Below are positions 1 through 9,346 of a DNA stretch of 64,000 nt, piece by piece. Origin of the DNA: Streptomyces avidinii. Lineage in GTDB: Bacteria > Actinomycetota > Actinomycetes > Streptomycetales > Streptomycetaceae. The first letter of the stretch is position 1; each line of letters starts with the position of its first letter. The notes beneath the pieces were generated by a model, which saw nothing but the letters and a program-made list of their open reading frames with translations, made no database searches and was not told the origin of the DNA. The position numbers and the translations under genes are program-made. The stretch covers positions 62,001 to 126,000 of the forward strand of contig NZ_BMVL01000003.1 of the NCBI RefSeq assembly GCF_014650695.1, read 5' to 3'.

Positions 1-1130
1 ACGGCCACGAGGTGCACATCTGCGACGAGGAACTGCGCCGCGACGCACCCCGGTTGGTCGAGTACTGCCTGGAGCACGGCATCGACGTCATCAACGTGAC
101 GCCGACCTACGCCCAGCAGCTGGTGGCGGAGGGCCTGCTCGACGATCCCGGGCGGCGGCCGGCGCTGGTCCTGCTGGGCGGCGAGGCGGTCACCCCGACC
201 CTGTGGCAGCGGCTCGCCGAGACCGAGGGGACCGTCGGCTACAACCTGTACGGACCCACCGAGTACACCATCAACACCCTGGGCGTCGGCACCTTCGAAT
301 GCCAGGACCCGGTGGTCGGCGTGGCCATCGACAACACGGACGTGTACGTCCTGGACCCATGGCTGCGGCCCCTGCCGGACGGGGTCCCCGGCGAGCTCTA
401 CGTGGCGGGCATCGGCATCGCGCGCGGCTACCTCGGGCAGCCCGCCCAGACCGCGGACCGGTTCGTGGCCTGCCCGTTCGGCGCACCCGGCGCACGCATG
501 TACCGGACCGGGGACCTGGTGGTCCGGCGGCCCGACGGGAACCTCATGTACCTGGGCCGCACCGACCAGCAGGTCAAGATCCGCGGACACCGCGTCGAAC
601 TCGGCGAGGTCGAGGCCTCGTTCGCCGCGCACCCGGCGGTCCGGTTCGCCGCCGCGGTCGCCCAGCCCGACCCGCAGGTCGACGGCGCCCACCGGCTCGC
701 CGCCTACCTCGTCGTGGACGGCTCCGACCTCGCGACGGTCGCCGCCGAGGTGGGCGCCGCCCTGCCGGACTTCCTGCGCCCCACGCACTACGCGCGGGTC
801 GACCGGATTCCGCTGACCGTCAACGGGAAGGCGGACACCAAGGCGTTGCCGGAGGCCCGGCCGCTCGGCACCCTGACCACGGCGGGGGAGCGCGGACCGC
901 GGACCGGGACCGAGAGCGTGGTGTGCGAGTTCTTCGCCGAAGCACTCGACCTGGACGAGGACGAGGTGAGCGCGTTGAGCGATTTCGTGTCCCTCGGAGG
1001 GCACTCCATGCTGGCGGTGCGGCTGATCGGCCTGCTCCGCCGCGAGTACGGTCCTGTGATCACGGTCCGTGACCTGTTCACCCTGCGAACCCCGGAAATG
1101 ATTGCCCGCCACCTCGATGAAAACTCCTGA
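1..1130 (+). CDS. cchH: Coelichelin-type NRPS, C-terminal adenylation and carrier domains (5' end outside window)
   Basis: Open from the first base (reading frame starts at base 3), so only the end of a nonribosomal peptide synthetase is visible. Seen: adenylation-domain cores NLYGPTEYT (about 241), GELYVAG and YRTGDL (390-515), RGHRVELGE (583) and the A10 lysine in [10 protein letters not shown] (823), then a carrier domain with the phosphopantetheine serine in LGGHS (about 993). The protein ends about 40 residues later, so there is no thioesterase. Aligning to the GrsA specificity positions, the seven visible code residues (278, 299, 301, 322, 330, 331, 517) read N-L-G-L-I-N-K. From memory this equals the end of the hydroxyornithine code of module 3 of coelichelin synthetase CchH. 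The downstream exporter and esterase are in the same order as cchI and cchJ. Inference: last module of a tris-hydroxamate siderophore synthetase. Confidence 0.85.
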   Translation, partial: GHEVHICDEELRRDAPRLVEYCLEHGIDVINVTPTYAQQLVAEGLLDDPGRRPALVLLGGEAVTPTLWQRLAETEGTVGYNLYGPTEYTINTLGVGTFECQDPVVGVAIDNTDVYVLDPWLRPLPDGVPGELYVAGIGIARGYLGQPAQTADRFVACPFGAPGARMYRTGDLVVRRPDGNLMYLGRTDQQVKIRGHRVELGEVEASFAAHPAVRFAAAVAQPDPQVDGAHRLAAYLVVDGSDLATVAAEVGAALPDFLRPTHYARVDRIPLTVNGKADTKALPEARPLGTLTTAGERGPRTGTESVVCEFFAEALDLDEDEVSALSDFVSLGGHSMLAVRLIGLLRREYGPVITVRDLFTLRTPEMIARHLDENS

Positions 1131-2817
1131 CGCGCAGCGGCCCCGACCGGGGTCCGACATCCTGAAGACCGCCCTGCGCCGCAACATCGGCGCCATGGCC
1201 CGGGGCACCGTCCTCATGGGCCTGTACCAGGCCGGTGAGACCGCCTTCCCGATCGCGCTCGGCCTGATCGTCGAGCACACGATGCAGGACCGCAGCCCCG
1301 GTGCGCTCGCCCTCTCGATCGGCGTACTGGCCGTGATCATCACGACCGTGTCCCTGTCGTGGCGGTTCGGCATGCGCATCCTGCAGAAGGCCAACACGAC
1401 CGAGGCGCACCGCTGGCGGGTGCGGGTCGCGGACTGCGGGCTCCAGCCCGTCGCCCGGGACGCCGGCCTCAAGTCCGGCGAGGTGCTGACCATCGCCACC
1501 GAGGACGCCGACCAGACGGCCGACATCATCGAGGTGGTGCCCCTGCTGATCAGCTCACTGGTCGCGGTGCTGGTCGCGGCGGTCGCCCTGGGGCTGGCCG
1601 ACATCCGGCTCGGCCTGCTCGTGATCGTGGGTACCGCCCTGATCCTGTCCGTCCTGAGCGTGATGTCCAAGCGGATCGGATCCAGCACCCGCGAACAGCA
1701 GGCCCGGGTGGCCCGGGCGGGTGCCAAGGTCGCCGACCTGATCACCGGCCTGCGCCCGCTGCACGGCTTCGGCGGGAACCACGCCGCCTTCCGGTCCTAC
1801 CGGAAGGTCAGCACGGAGGCCAAGCACCAGGCGATCACCGTGGCCGGGGTGAACGGCGCGTACGCGGGCACCGCGATGGCCCTGAACGCGGCCCTCGCCG
1901 CCGGTGTGACCCTGACCGCCGGCTGGCTGGCCTTCGAGGGCCGGATCACCGTCGGGGAGCTCGTCATGGCCGTGGGGCTCGCGCAGTTCATCATGGAACC
2001 GCTGAAGCTGTTCTCGGACATGCCCAAGTACGTGATGATGGCGCGCGCGTCGGCCGAGCGGATGGCACTCGTGCTGACCGCGCCACCGGTGGCGACGCCC
2101 GGGGCAGAGCGCCCGGCGGCCGGTGGGGACCTGGAGATCGACTGCGTCCGGTACGGGTCCCTGCGCGACCTGAAGTTCCAGGTGCCCGCGGGCGAGTTCG
2201 TGGCGATCGCCGTCTACCAGCCGCGCGCCGCGGCCGACCTCGCCGCGATCCTGTCCGTGCGCGTGCCGCCGCACGCCTACGAGGGAGCGGTGCGGATCAG
2301 CGGGGAGGAACTCGCCGCGCTGTCGATCGAGGCGGTCCGCGAGCACATGCTGGTGAACCCGTACGACGGGGAGATCTTCGCGGGCACCCTCCGTACGAAC
2401 ATCGACCCGTCGGGCACCAGCCGGACGGTCGACGCAGCCGTCGAGGCCTCCATGCTGACCGACGTCGTCGCCCTCCACCGCGAGGGCCTCGACCACGGCG
2501 TCCGCGACCGCGGTGCGAACCTCTCCGGCGGACAGCGCCAGCGGCTGTCTCTGGCGCGGGCCCTGGCCGCGGACACGGACATCCTCGTCCTGCACGATCC
2601 GACCACCGCCGTGGACGCGGTCACCGAGCAGATCGTCGCGCGCAACATCGCCGAGCTGCGGCGGGGCCGCACCACCGTCGTGATCACCAGCAGCCCGGCC
2701 CTGCTGGACGCCGCCGACCGGGTGCTGGTCCTGGACGACGGCGTGATCACAGCGGAGGACACCCACCGCAACCTCCTCGCCGGCGACGAGAACTACTGCC
2801 TGGCGGTGGCCCGTTGA
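1117..2817 (+). CDS. cchI: ABC exporter, fused membrane and (degenerate) ATPase domains, siderophore export
   Basis: About 566 residues: an N-terminal six-helix ABC exporter membrane domain (residues about 20-310) and a C-terminal nucleotide-binding domain. I chose the ATG at 1117, which overlaps the NRPS stop by 14 bases and implies translational coupling; a TTG at 1102 is the alternative. The signature [15 protein letters not shown] is intact. The Walker A loop is not: where GxxGxGKST should stand (about 2191-2250) the protein reads [20 protein letters not shown], with no P-loop lysine. The Walker B aspartate is a histidine ([12 protein letters not shown]). This domain can hardly hydrolyse ATP alone. 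In coelichelin loci a second exporter gene (cchG) lies on the other side of the NRPS; inference: this is the non-catalytic half of a heterodimer exporting the siderophore. Confidence 0.8.
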   Translation: MKTPDAQRPRPGSDILKTALRRNIGAMARGTVLMGLYQAGETAFPIALGLIVEHTMQDRSPGALALSIGVLAVIITTVSLSWRFGMRILQKANTTEAHRWRVRVADCGLQPVARDAGLKSGEVLTIATEDADQTADIIEVVPLLISSLVAVLVAAVALGLADIRLGLLVIVGTALILSVLSVMSKRIGSSTREQQARVARAGAKVADLITGLRPLHGFGGNHAAFRSYRKVSTEAKHQAITVAGVNGAYAGTAMALNAALAAGVTLTAGWLAFEGRITVGELVMAVGLAQFIMEPLKLFSDMPKYVMMARASAERMALVLTAPPVATPGAERPAAGGDLEIDCVRYGSLRDLKFQVPAGEFVAIAVYQPRAAADLAAILSVRVPPHAYEGAVRISGEELAALSIEAVREHMLVNPYDGEIFAGTLRTNIDPSGTSRTVDAAVEASMLTDVVALHREGLDHGVRDRGANLSGGQRQRLSLARALAADTDILVLHDPTTAVDAVTEQIVARNIAELRRGRTTVVITSSPALLDAADRVLVLDDGVITAEDTHRNLLAGDENYCLAVAR

Positions 2818-2836
2818 ATGCGCTCGAAGAGACGGC

Positions 2837-3922
2837 CTAGGCGAGCGCCCAGCCCACGTCCCGGAGCAGGGCATGGCGCCAGCCCGCGCGGTCGTGCCCC
2901 GACGGCGACCGGGAGACCCGCACGGTTGCGCCCGCCTGCTCGGCCAGGGTCTCGACCAGTGCGCAGTGCGGCAGCATCCGGGTCTCGTGCTCGCCCACGT
3001 CGAAGGCGATCCGCAGGCCGGACAGGTCGGGCCGGTCCCGCAGCCGTGCGGCGATCGCGCCGCCGACCGGGCCGCCGAGCGGGTCCGCCGACTTCGCGGC
3101 GCCGGGTGTCCACCACAGCGACCCCGACTGGCAGGCGACCCGGGACACCAGATCGGGGAACTCCAGGGCCGCGTACACCGCGCTCAGCCCGCCGAGGCTC
3201 TGCCCGGCGACCACCAGGCGGTCCACGTCCGCGGGCACGCCGGAGTCCGCGACCAGCGGCAGCAGTTCGTCCCGCACCGCCTGCCACAGCTCCGGCCGGC
3301 ACCCGAACTCGGCCTCCCGGTCCCTGGTCGGCAGGAAGACCAGGGTGACGGGGGGCAGCTCGCCGCCGGCGACGGCGGAGTCGAAGGCGGTCATGGCCGG
3401 GTGCAGGTACAGCCAGTCGTCCCCGTCGAGCAGCAGCACCACCGGTCCGCCGCCGCCCGCCGGGTGGACCCGTACGGTCCGGCGCCCGCCGAGCCGATCG
3501 CCGGCCCAGCGGACCCTGGTCCGGGGGACGGGCAGCACGTCGTCGGAGCCGAAGAGCGGCCAGTGCGGCTGGGCCGGGGCGTCCGGGGTGGCGGCGACGG
3601 ACCGGTCGCCGCCCGCGCCGACCGGGTTGAACGGGTCGGCGTACGCCGTGCCGTCCACGAGGAACTGGTACGTCACCCGCAGCCGCGCGGGCATCCGTAC
3701 TTCGGCGTACCAGCAGTCCGTGTCGTGCCAGCGGCGCAGCGGCACGTCGTCCGACCAGCTCTCGAAGGCGAGGCCGGCCGCGGAGCCGCGCCACAGGAAC
3801 AGGGTCGTCCAGCCGCCGCCCCCGGCAGGCACCGACCCGGGCCCTGCGGCCGCCGCCCAGAACTCCGCGGACCCCGGCTCGCCGGGCAGTCCGTATGCGG
3901 CGAAGTCGGTCTCCAGGGGCAT
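2837..3922 (-). CDS. cchJ: Enterochelin-esterase-like siderophore hydrolase
   Basis: 361 residues, convergent with the exporter (19 bases apart). The N-terminal part (residues about 1-140) resembles the beta-rich Fes N-domain that handles the siderophore; the rest is an alpha/beta hydrolase with nucleophile elbow GQSLGG near residue 240, an aspartate in FDVGEHETR and the catalytic histidine probably in SGHDRAGW. No signal peptide, so cytoplasmic. A purine-rich GGGAGA lies 8 bases before the ATG. An iron box lies 25 bases upstream. In the coelichelin locus the corresponding esterase CchJ hydrolyses the ferri-siderophore and has been discussed as releasing the peptide from a synthetase lacking a thioesterase, which fits the TE-less NRPS here. 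Substrate is inferred from context. Confidence 0.85.
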   Translation of the reverse strand: MPLETDFAAYGLPGEPGSAEFWAAAAGPGSVPAGGGGWTTLFLWRGSAAGLAFESWSDDVPLRRWHDTDCWYAEVRMPARLRVTYQFLVDGTAYADPFNPVGAGGDRSVAATPDAPAQPHWPLFGSDDVLPVPRTRVRWAGDRLGGRRTVRVHPAGGGGPVVLLLDGDDWLYLHPAMTAFDSAVAGGELPPVTLVFLPTRDREAEFGCRPELWQAVRDELLPLVADSGVPADVDRLVVAGQSLGGLSAVYAALEFPDLVSRVACQSGSLWWTPGAAKSADPLGGPVGGAIAARLRDRPDLSGLRIAFDVGEHETRMLPHCALVETLAEQAGATVRVSRSPSGHDRAGWRHALLRDVGWALA

Positions 3923-3946
3923 GAAGTCTCCCAGTGGCGGCGGTAG

Positions 3947-3965
3947 TTAGGTGAGCCTTAGTTTA
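3947..3965. promoter_or_regulatory. Iron box (DmdR1/IdeR-type operator)
   Basis: The 19 bases TTAGGTGAGCCTTAGTTTA match the actinobacterial iron-box palindrome TTAGGTTAGGCTAACCTAA at about 14 of 19 positions, with a perfect left half. It lies 25 bases before the start of the minus-strand esterase, the expected place for iron-dependent repression. Known family: DmdR1 binds such boxes in Streptomyces siderophore loci. Confidence 0.75.
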
Positions 3966-4034
3966 GAGCGTTCCGGGGGGGTCCGGGGGAGGATGGCCTC
4001 GGAAGGGGTTCCCGCCGGTGGATCGTGCTGACGG

Positions 4035-4548
4035 GGCTCCGTGGCGGGCGGACCGGCCATCTGGCAGGCGCAGTTCACCCCGGAGGAGCTGAGCGGCGGA
4101 GGCGCGGAGCTTCGGGTTGCCGGTGGCCGCGCACGCCCACGGGACCGAGGGCATCGCGGCCGCCGTTGCTGCCGGCGTGGACACCATCGAGCACTGCACG
4201 TGGATGGGGCGCGCGGGCTCCGACGTACGGGCGGACCTGGTCGACGCCATCGCGGCGCGCGGCGTACGCCTGCTGCCCGGAACCGACGCGGGCGTCCCGC
4301 ACGCCGTCTTCGACGGGTTCGTCTCCAGCCTGGAGTTCTTCGCGCACATCGGGCTGGCCCCGGCCGAGATCGTGGACCTGGCCACCTCGGGCGCGGCGCG
4401 GGCCCTGGGGATCGGCGGGGACACCGGTCGGCTGGTGGCCGGGCTCCGGGCCGACCTGCTCGTCGTGGACGGCGATCCGCTCGCCGATGTCGCCGCGTTG
4501 CGTGCGGTCCGGCTGGTCGTGGCGGGTGGCCGACGGGCGGGTGGCTAG
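4035..4548 (+). pseudogene. Amidohydrolase (imidazolonepropionase-like) remnant
   Basis: The frame starting at 4117 gives the C-terminal third of a metal-dependent amidohydrolase: the metal-ligand strand PVAAHAHGTEG, AGVDTIEHCT, the aspartate motif GTDAGVPH and the closing beta-strands GLRADLLVVDGDPLADV. Upstream, the words FTPEELS occur in another frame (about 4074-4095), which in intact homologues directly precede this helix, so at least one frameshift lies near 4095-4115. The N-terminal two thirds with the HxH metal site are absent. It is a decayed gene, not a functional enzyme. Confidence 0.7.
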
Positions 4549-5006
4549 ACCCGTCTCTTTCGGATCTTGCCGGGTCCGCGACATCTTGCCGCGCCCCGCG
4601 ACGCCCCGCACCGCACCCGGCCGCGTTGTCAGGTGGTCGGCGCCCTCGTCGGCGCCCTCGTCGGCGGCCTCGTGGGCCGGGCTGCCGGCACCGTCGTCGT
4701 CCGGGGCCTGCAGGCGGCCCTCGTCATCGCCCGCGGCACCCGGTGCACCGGGACGCGCACCCTCGAACGCGACTCCTCGCCGCTTCACTGACCGCCGAAC
4801 TACCGGCCACCGCGAAACGCCGGTGACGGCGATTCTCACTCTGTGCGACGGTTCGTCGCAGTCGTAGTTCCGGCCCGGAAGGGCGGCCTTCGGGTGGCAC
4901 TCGACGCGCCCGCGTCCCCTTGCCGCTCAGCGCTGCCCGGCCGTACACCCCTCCGTTCCTTATGTCCTTATTTGGGCTGCCTTGGTGAGTGAAGCAGGCC
5001 ACTCTC
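4549..5006. other. Intergenic stretch without a supported gene
   Basis: About 560 bases separate the amidohydrolase remnant from the betaine operon. A 75-codon frame from a TTG at 4567 contains a glycine/valine-rich stretch generated by a tandem repeat of GTCGGCGCCCTC (about 4633-4668), but there is no convincing ribosome site and no family match, so I do not call it. The right end, with AT-richer sequence around 4960-4980 and the palindrome at 5007, probably holds the promoter of the next operon. Confidence 0.4.
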
Positions 5007-5020
5007 CGCAATGCATTGCG
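5007..5020. promoter_or_regulatory. 14-bp perfect palindrome upstream of the choline/betaine operon
   Basis: CGCAATGCATTGCG is a perfect palindrome about 88 bases before the GTG start of the betaine aldehyde dehydrogenase. Its length and symmetry suit a dimeric repressor such as a TetR-family (BetI-like) protein. No regulator gene of this kind is adjacent, so the binding protein is unknown; the assignment is inference from position and symmetry only. Confidence 0.45.
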
Positions 5021-5107
5021 CATGGATCCCGGGAGTCGGGGCAGGCGGCCGGATCAAGTCGGTCTGACCGACAGGGGGACCCAAAGGAACGAAAGGCAAT
5101 ACGCAAC

Positions 5108-6616
5108 GTGACGGCAGCACAGCAGACCATCCACGTGGGCGGAGAGTGGCGCGAAGCCCTGTCCGGGGCCACGCGCGAGATCATCGACCCCGTCGACGCG
5201 AGCCCGTTCGCGGTCGTGGCGGAGGGCGGCGTGCAGGACACCGACGACGCGGTCGCCGCGGCGCGGGCCGCCTTCGACGCCGGTGCCTGGCCGCGCACGC
5301 CTGTCGCCGAGCGGGCCGCCCTGCTGCGGCGGGTCGCCGACCTGCTGGAGCGCGACCGCGAGCGGATCGGCGCCCTGGAGAGCCAGGACGCGGGCAAGAC
5401 GCTGGAAGAGGGCCGCGTCGACGTCGACTGCGTCCGCGACGCCTTCCTCTACTTCGCCGACCTCGTGGAGAAGGAGGACGGCGGGCGGATCGTCGACGCC
5501 GGTTCGGACGAGATCCGCAGCGTCGTCGTGCATGAGCCGGTCGGGGTCTGCGCCCTGATCACGCCGTGGAACTACCCGCTGCTCCAGGCCAGCTGGAAGA
5601 TCGCGCCCGCCCTCGCCGCCGGCAACACCTTCGTGATCAAACCCAGTGAGCTCACCCCGCTGACCACCGTCGTGCTGATCGAGTTGCTGCTGGAGGCCGG
5701 ACTCCCGCTCGGTGCGGCCAACATCGTGACCGGTCCCGGCGACACGGTCGGCGCCCGGCTCGCCGAGCACCCGCACGTCGACCTCGTCTCGTTCACGGGC
5801 GGCCTCGTCAGCGGTACCAAGGTCGCCAGGGCGGCCGTCGACAGCGTCAAGAAGGTCGCCCTCGAACTGGGCGGCAAGAACCCCAACGTCGTGTTCGACG
5901 ACGCGTGTTCGACGCCCGAGGGCTTCGACACCGCCGTCGACCAGGCACTCAACGCCGCCTTCATCCACAGCGGTCAGGTCTGCTCCGCCGGCTCCCGCCT
6001 CATCATCGAGGAACCGCTGCGCGATCGTTTCGTCGCCGAGCTCGCCCGCCGGGCCGAACTGATCCGGCTGGGACGCGGCACCGACGAGGGCGTCGAGTGC
6101 GGCCCGCTCGTCTCCGCGGCACAGCTGGCGCGGACCGAGGCGTACGTGGCCTCCGCCCTCGCCGAGGGCGCACAGCTGCGTGCGGGCGGCGGGAAGCCCG
6201 CCGGTCCCGGCTACTTCTTCCGGCCCACGGTCCTGGACCGGTGCCACCGCGGCATGCGGGTCGTCCGCGAGGAGGTCTTCGGTCCCGTCCTCACCGTGGA
6301 GACCTTCCGCACCGAGGAGGAGGCCGTCGCCCTCGCCAACGACACCGAGTACGGCCTCGCCGGAGCGGTGTGGACCTCCGACGAACACCGCGCCCGGCGG
6401 GTCGCCGCCCTGATGCGCCACGGCACCGTCTGGATCAACGACTTCCACCCCTACCTGCCGCAGGCGGAATGGGGCGGCTTCGGGAAGTCCGGCATCGGCC
6501 GCGAACTGGGCCCCGGCGGTCTCGCCGAATACCGCGAGGCCAAGCACATCTACCAGAACCTCGCCCCGCGCCCCGTGCGCTGGTTCGCGGGCGCGACGGC
6601 GAAGGGCCAGGCATGA
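5108..6616 (+). CDS. betB: Betaine aldehyde dehydrogenase
   Basis: 502 residues from a GTG with an AAAGGAACGAAAGG ribosome-binding region just before it; the frame is open further upstream but the N-terminus aligns with the family from here. NAD-dependent aldehyde dehydrogenase fold: ITPWNYPLLQASWKIAPAL for the cofactor side, FTGG, general base glutamate in LELGGKNPNVVFDD and nucleophile cysteine in HSGQVCSAG. The last base pair of its stop overlaps the next ATG (ATGA), so the genes are coupled. With the following choline-oxidising GMC enzyme and a quaternary-amine importer, the inferred reaction is betaine aldehyde to glycine betaine (osmoprotection or choline catabolism). Substrate is not proved by sequence. 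Confidence 0.85.
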   Translation: MTAAQQTIHVGGEWREALSGATREIIDPVDASPFAVVAEGGVQDTDDAVAAARAAFDAGAWPRTPVAERAALLRRVADLLERDRERIGALESQDAGKTLEEGRVDVDCVRDAFLYFADLVEKEDGGRIVDAGSDEIRSVVVHEPVGVCALITPWNYPLLQASWKIAPALAAGNTFVIKPSELTPLTTVVLIELLLEAGLPLGAANIVTGPGDTVGARLAEHPHVDLVSFTGGLVSGTKVARAAVDSVKKVALELGGKNPNVVFDDACSTPEGFDTAVDQALNAAFIHSGQVCSAGSRLIIEEPLRDRFVAELARRAELIRLGRGTDEGVECGPLVSAAQLARTEAYVASALAEGAQLRAGGGKPAGPGYFFRPTVLDRCHRGMRVVREEVFGPVLTVETFRTEEEAVALANDTEYGLAGAVWTSDEHRARRVAALMRHGTVWINDFHPYLPQAEWGGFGKSGIGRELGPGGLAEYREAKHIYQNLAPRPVRWFAGATAKGQA

Positions 6617-8175
6617 ACGACCGGAACGACCGGAACGACCAGAACGCCGGGAACGACCGGCACGTGTACGACTACGTCGTCGTCGGCGGCGGCACCGCGG
6701 GTTCCGTGATCGCCTCCCGGCTGACCGAGGACCCCGACGTCAGCGTCGCCGTCATCGAGGGCGGCCCCAGCGACGTCGGCCGCGACGATGTCCTCACCCT
6801 GCGCCGCTGGATGGGCCTCCTCGGCGGCGAGCTGGACTACGACTACCCCACCACCGAGCAGCCCCGGGGCAACTCGCACATCCGCCACAGCCGTGCGCGG
6901 GTGCTCGGCGGCTGTTCCTCGCACAACACCCTCATCGCGTTCAAGCCGCTCCCCTCCGACTGGGACGAGTGGGCGCAGGCCGGCGCCGAGGGGTGGGACG
7001 CGGCAGCGATGGACCCCTACTTCGCCCGGCTGCGCAACAACGTCGTCCCCGTCGGTGAGGCGGACCGGAACGCCATCGCCCGGGACTTCGTCGACGCGGC
7101 ACAGAGCGCGCTCGGTGTGCCGCACGTCGAGGGCTTCAACAAGGCCCCCTTCCACGAGGGCGCCGGCTTCTTCGACCTCGCCTACCACCCGGAGACCAAC
7201 AAGCGGTCGTCCGCCTCGGTCGCCTACCTGCACCCGTTCCTGGACCGGCCGAACCTGCACATCGCCCTGGAGACCTGGGCGTTCCGGCTGGAGCTGGAGG
7301 GCACCCGCGCCACCGGCGTACACATCCGTACCAAGGAGGGCGCGGAGCACGTCGTACGCGCCCGGCGCGAGGTCCTGGTGTGCGCCGGTGCAGTGGACAC
7401 CCCGCGCCTGCTGCTGCACTCGGGCATCGGGCCGCGCGCCGACCTGGAGAAGCTCGGCATCCCCGTCGTGCACGACCTGCCGGGCGTCGGGGAGAACCTG
7501 CTCGACCACCCCGAGTCGGTCATCGTGTGGGAGACGCACGGTCCGATCCCGGAGAACTCCGCGATGGACTCCGACGCCGGCCTGTTCGTCCGCAGGGACC
7601 CGGCGGCCGAGGGCCCGGACCTGATGTTCCACTTCTACCAGATCCCCTTCACCGACAATCCGGAGCGCCTGGGGTACGAACGCCCCGCGCACGGCGTGTC
7701 GATGACACCGAACATCCCCAAGCCGCGCAGCCGTGGCCGGCTCTACCTGACGAGCGCCGACCCCGAGGTCAAGCCCGCGCTCGACTTCCGCTACTTCACC
7801 GACGAGGACGACTACGACGGCCGGACCCTCGTGGACGGCATCCGCATCGCCCGGCAGATCGCGTCGAGCGAACCGCTGGCCGGATGGCTCAAGCGCGAGG
7901 TGTGCCCCGGGCCCGAGCTGACCTCCGACGAGGAACTCAGCGCGTACGCCCGCCAGGTCGCCCACACCGTCTACCACCCGGCCGGCACCTGCCGGATGGG
8001 AGCCGTCGACGACGAACTCGCGGTCGTCGCACCCGATCTGACGATCCGGGGCCTGACCGGCATCCGGATCGCCGACGCGTCCGTTTTCCCCACCATGACC
8101 GCCGTGAACCCCATGATCGGCGTGCTCATGGTCGGCGAGAAATGCGCCGACCTGCTGGGAGGTACCACCCGATGA
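6613..8175 (+). CDS. betA: GMC-family choline dehydrogenase/oxidase
   Basis: 520 residues, starting in the ATGA overlap with betB. An odd N-terminal stretch of repeated Asn-Asp-Arg triplets (bases 6616-6660) precedes the FAD dinucleotide fold [19 protein letters not shown] signatures follow: [11 protein letters not shown] (flavin-contacting), [15 protein letters not shown], and the C-terminal catalytic block with [13 protein letters not shown] and TAVNPMIG, giving the active-site histidine and the second His/Asn position (here Asn). Oxidises an alcohol substrate; choline is inferred because the neighbours are betaine aldehyde dehydrogenase and a glycine-betaine-type ABC importer. Coupled to the next gene by another ATGA. 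Confidence 0.82.
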   Translation: MNDRNDRNDQNAGNDRHVYDYVVVGGGTAGSVIASRLTEDPDVSVAVIEGGPSDVGRDDVLTLRRWMGLLGGELDYDYPTTEQPRGNSHIRHSRARVLGGCSSHNTLIAFKPLPSDWDEWAQAGAEGWDAAAMDPYFARLRNNVVPVGEADRNAIARDFVDAAQSALGVPHVEGFNKAPFHEGAGFFDLAYHPETNKRSSASVAYLHPFLDRPNLHIALETWAFRLELEGTRATGVHIRTKEGAEHVVRARREVLVCAGAVDTPRLLLHSGIGPRADLEKLGIPVVHDLPGVGENLLDHPESVIVWETHGPIPENSAMDSDAGLFVRRDPAAEGPDLMFHFYQIPFTDNPERLGYERPAHGVSMTPNIPKPRSRGRLYLTSADPEVKPALDFRYFTDEDDYDGRTLVDGIRIARQIASSEPLAGWLKREVCPGPELTSDEELSAYARQVAHTVYHPAGTCRMGAVDDELAVVAPDLTIRGLTGIRIADASVFPTMTAVNPMIGVLMVGEKCADLLGGTTR

Positions 8176-9275
8176 ACACCCCGCCGCACACCGCGAGCCC
8201 GCACACCGCGACCCCGCCGCAGGCATCCGGGGAGTCCGTCTTCTCCGTGCGCGACCTGTGGAAGGTCTTCGGCCCGAAGGCCGACCGCGTGCCCGCCGAC
8301 CAGGAACTCGCCGCCCTCGACGCCGCCGAGCTGCGCGAGCGCACCGGCTGCACCGCCGCCGTCCGCGACGTCTCCTTCGACGTCCGCAAGGGCGAGGTCT
8401 TCGTCGTCATGGGCCTGTCCGGCTCGGGCAAGTCGACGCTCGTGCGCTGCCTCACCCGGCTCATCGAACCGACCTCGGGCACGATCTCCATCGACGGCGA
8501 GGACGTGCTGTCCATGGACACCGGCCGGCTCCGCGAGCTGCGCCGGCACCGGGCGGCGATGGTCTTCCAGCACTTCGGCCTGCTGCCGCACCGGACGGTG
8601 CTCGACAACATCGCCTACGGGCTGGAGATCCAGGGCGTGGGACGCGGAGAACGCCGGGACCGGGCGGCCGAGTTCGTCACCAAGGTCGGCCTGGACGGCA
8701 TGGAGCACCGCAGGCCGAGCCAGTTGTCCGGCGGCCAGCAGCAGCGCGTGGGCCTTGCCCGCGCACTCGCCGTGGACCCCGAAGTCCTTCTCTTCGACGA
8801 GCCGTTCAGCGCGCTGGACCCGCTCATCCGGCGCGACATGCAGGAGGAGGTCGTACGCCTCCACCGGGAGGAGGGCCGCACGATGGTCTTCATCACGCAC
8901 GACCTGAACGAGGCGCTGAAGCTCGGCGACCGCATCGCGCTGATGCGCGACGGCCGGATCGTGCAGCTCGGCACGCCGGAGGAGATCGTCGGCGCCCCCG
9001 CCGACGACTACGTCAGGGACTTCGTCCGCGACGTGCCGCGCGAGCAGGTGCTGACCGTGCGCTCGGCCATGCGCCCCGCTCTCATCGGCGAGTCCGAGGC
9101 CGGCCCCGCGCTCGCCCCGAGCGCCACCGTCCACGAGGCCATCGAGGCCGTCGCCCGGACGGGCGAGAACGCGCGGGTCGTCGAGGACGGCCGGTGCCTC
9201 GGTGTGGTCGACCACGCGGGACTGCTCGGTGTCGTCGCCGGGGTCCCGGCCGCGACGGGGAAGGCGGTGGCCTGA
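8172..9275 (+). CDS. proV: Glycine betaine/choline ABC importer ATPase with C-terminal CBS region
   Basis: 367 residues, start in an ATGA overlap with the dehydrogenase. Typical ProV/OpuAA layout: an N-terminal extension, Walker [11 protein letters not shown]-loop [10 protein letters not shown], signature [15 protein letters not shown], Walker [14 protein letters not shown]-loop ITHDLNEAL, then about 80 residues resembling a single CBS repeat (ending [16 protein letters not shown]), which in the family senses ionic strength or nucleotides. Works with the fused permease and lipoprotein receptor downstream. Its TGA overlaps a tiny ORF's ATG (TGATG). Confidence 0.88.
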   Translation: MNTPPHTASPHTATPPQASGESVFSVRDLWKVFGPKADRVPADQELAALDAAELRERTGCTAAVRDVSFDVRKGEVFVVMGLSGSGKSTLVRCLTRLIEPTSGTISIDGEDVLSMDTGRLRELRRHRAAMVFQHFGLLPHRTVLDNIAYGLEIQGVGRGERRDRAAEFVTKVGLDGMEHRRPSQLSGGQQQRVGLARALAVDPEVLLFDEPFSALDPLIRRDMQEEVVRLHREEGRTMVFITHDLNEALKLGDRIALMRDGRIVQLGTPEEIVGAPADDYVRDFVRDVPREQVLTVRSAMRPALIGESEAGPALAPSATVHEAIEAVARTGENARVVEDGRCLGVVDHAGLLGVVAGVPAATGKAVA

Positions 9276-9346
9276 TGTACGACCATACGACCTGGCCGCC
9301 GCCGTGCGGCACGATCGGCGCCGGCGCCGGGCGGTGGGGCCGATGA
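9275..9346 (+). CDS. 23-codon ORF bridging the importer ATPase and permease
   Basis: An ATG in the TGATG junction with the ATPase stop opens 23 codons (beginning [12 protein letters not shown]) whose TGA overlaps the permease ATG (ATGA). It is therefore coupled at both ends, and nearly every third position is G or C, as in the flanking genes. No family is recognised. It may be a coupling peptide carrying ribosomes to the permease start, or the true permease could begin upstream in its own frame (GTG 9304) and this ORF be accidental. Confidence 0.4.
   Translation: MYDHTTWPPPCGTIGAGAGRWGR

Noticed and set aside
4567..4791. A 74-codon glycine/valine-rich frame with a zipper-like motif
   Set aside because: Begins at TTG without ribosome site and owes its pattern to a tandem DNA repeat.
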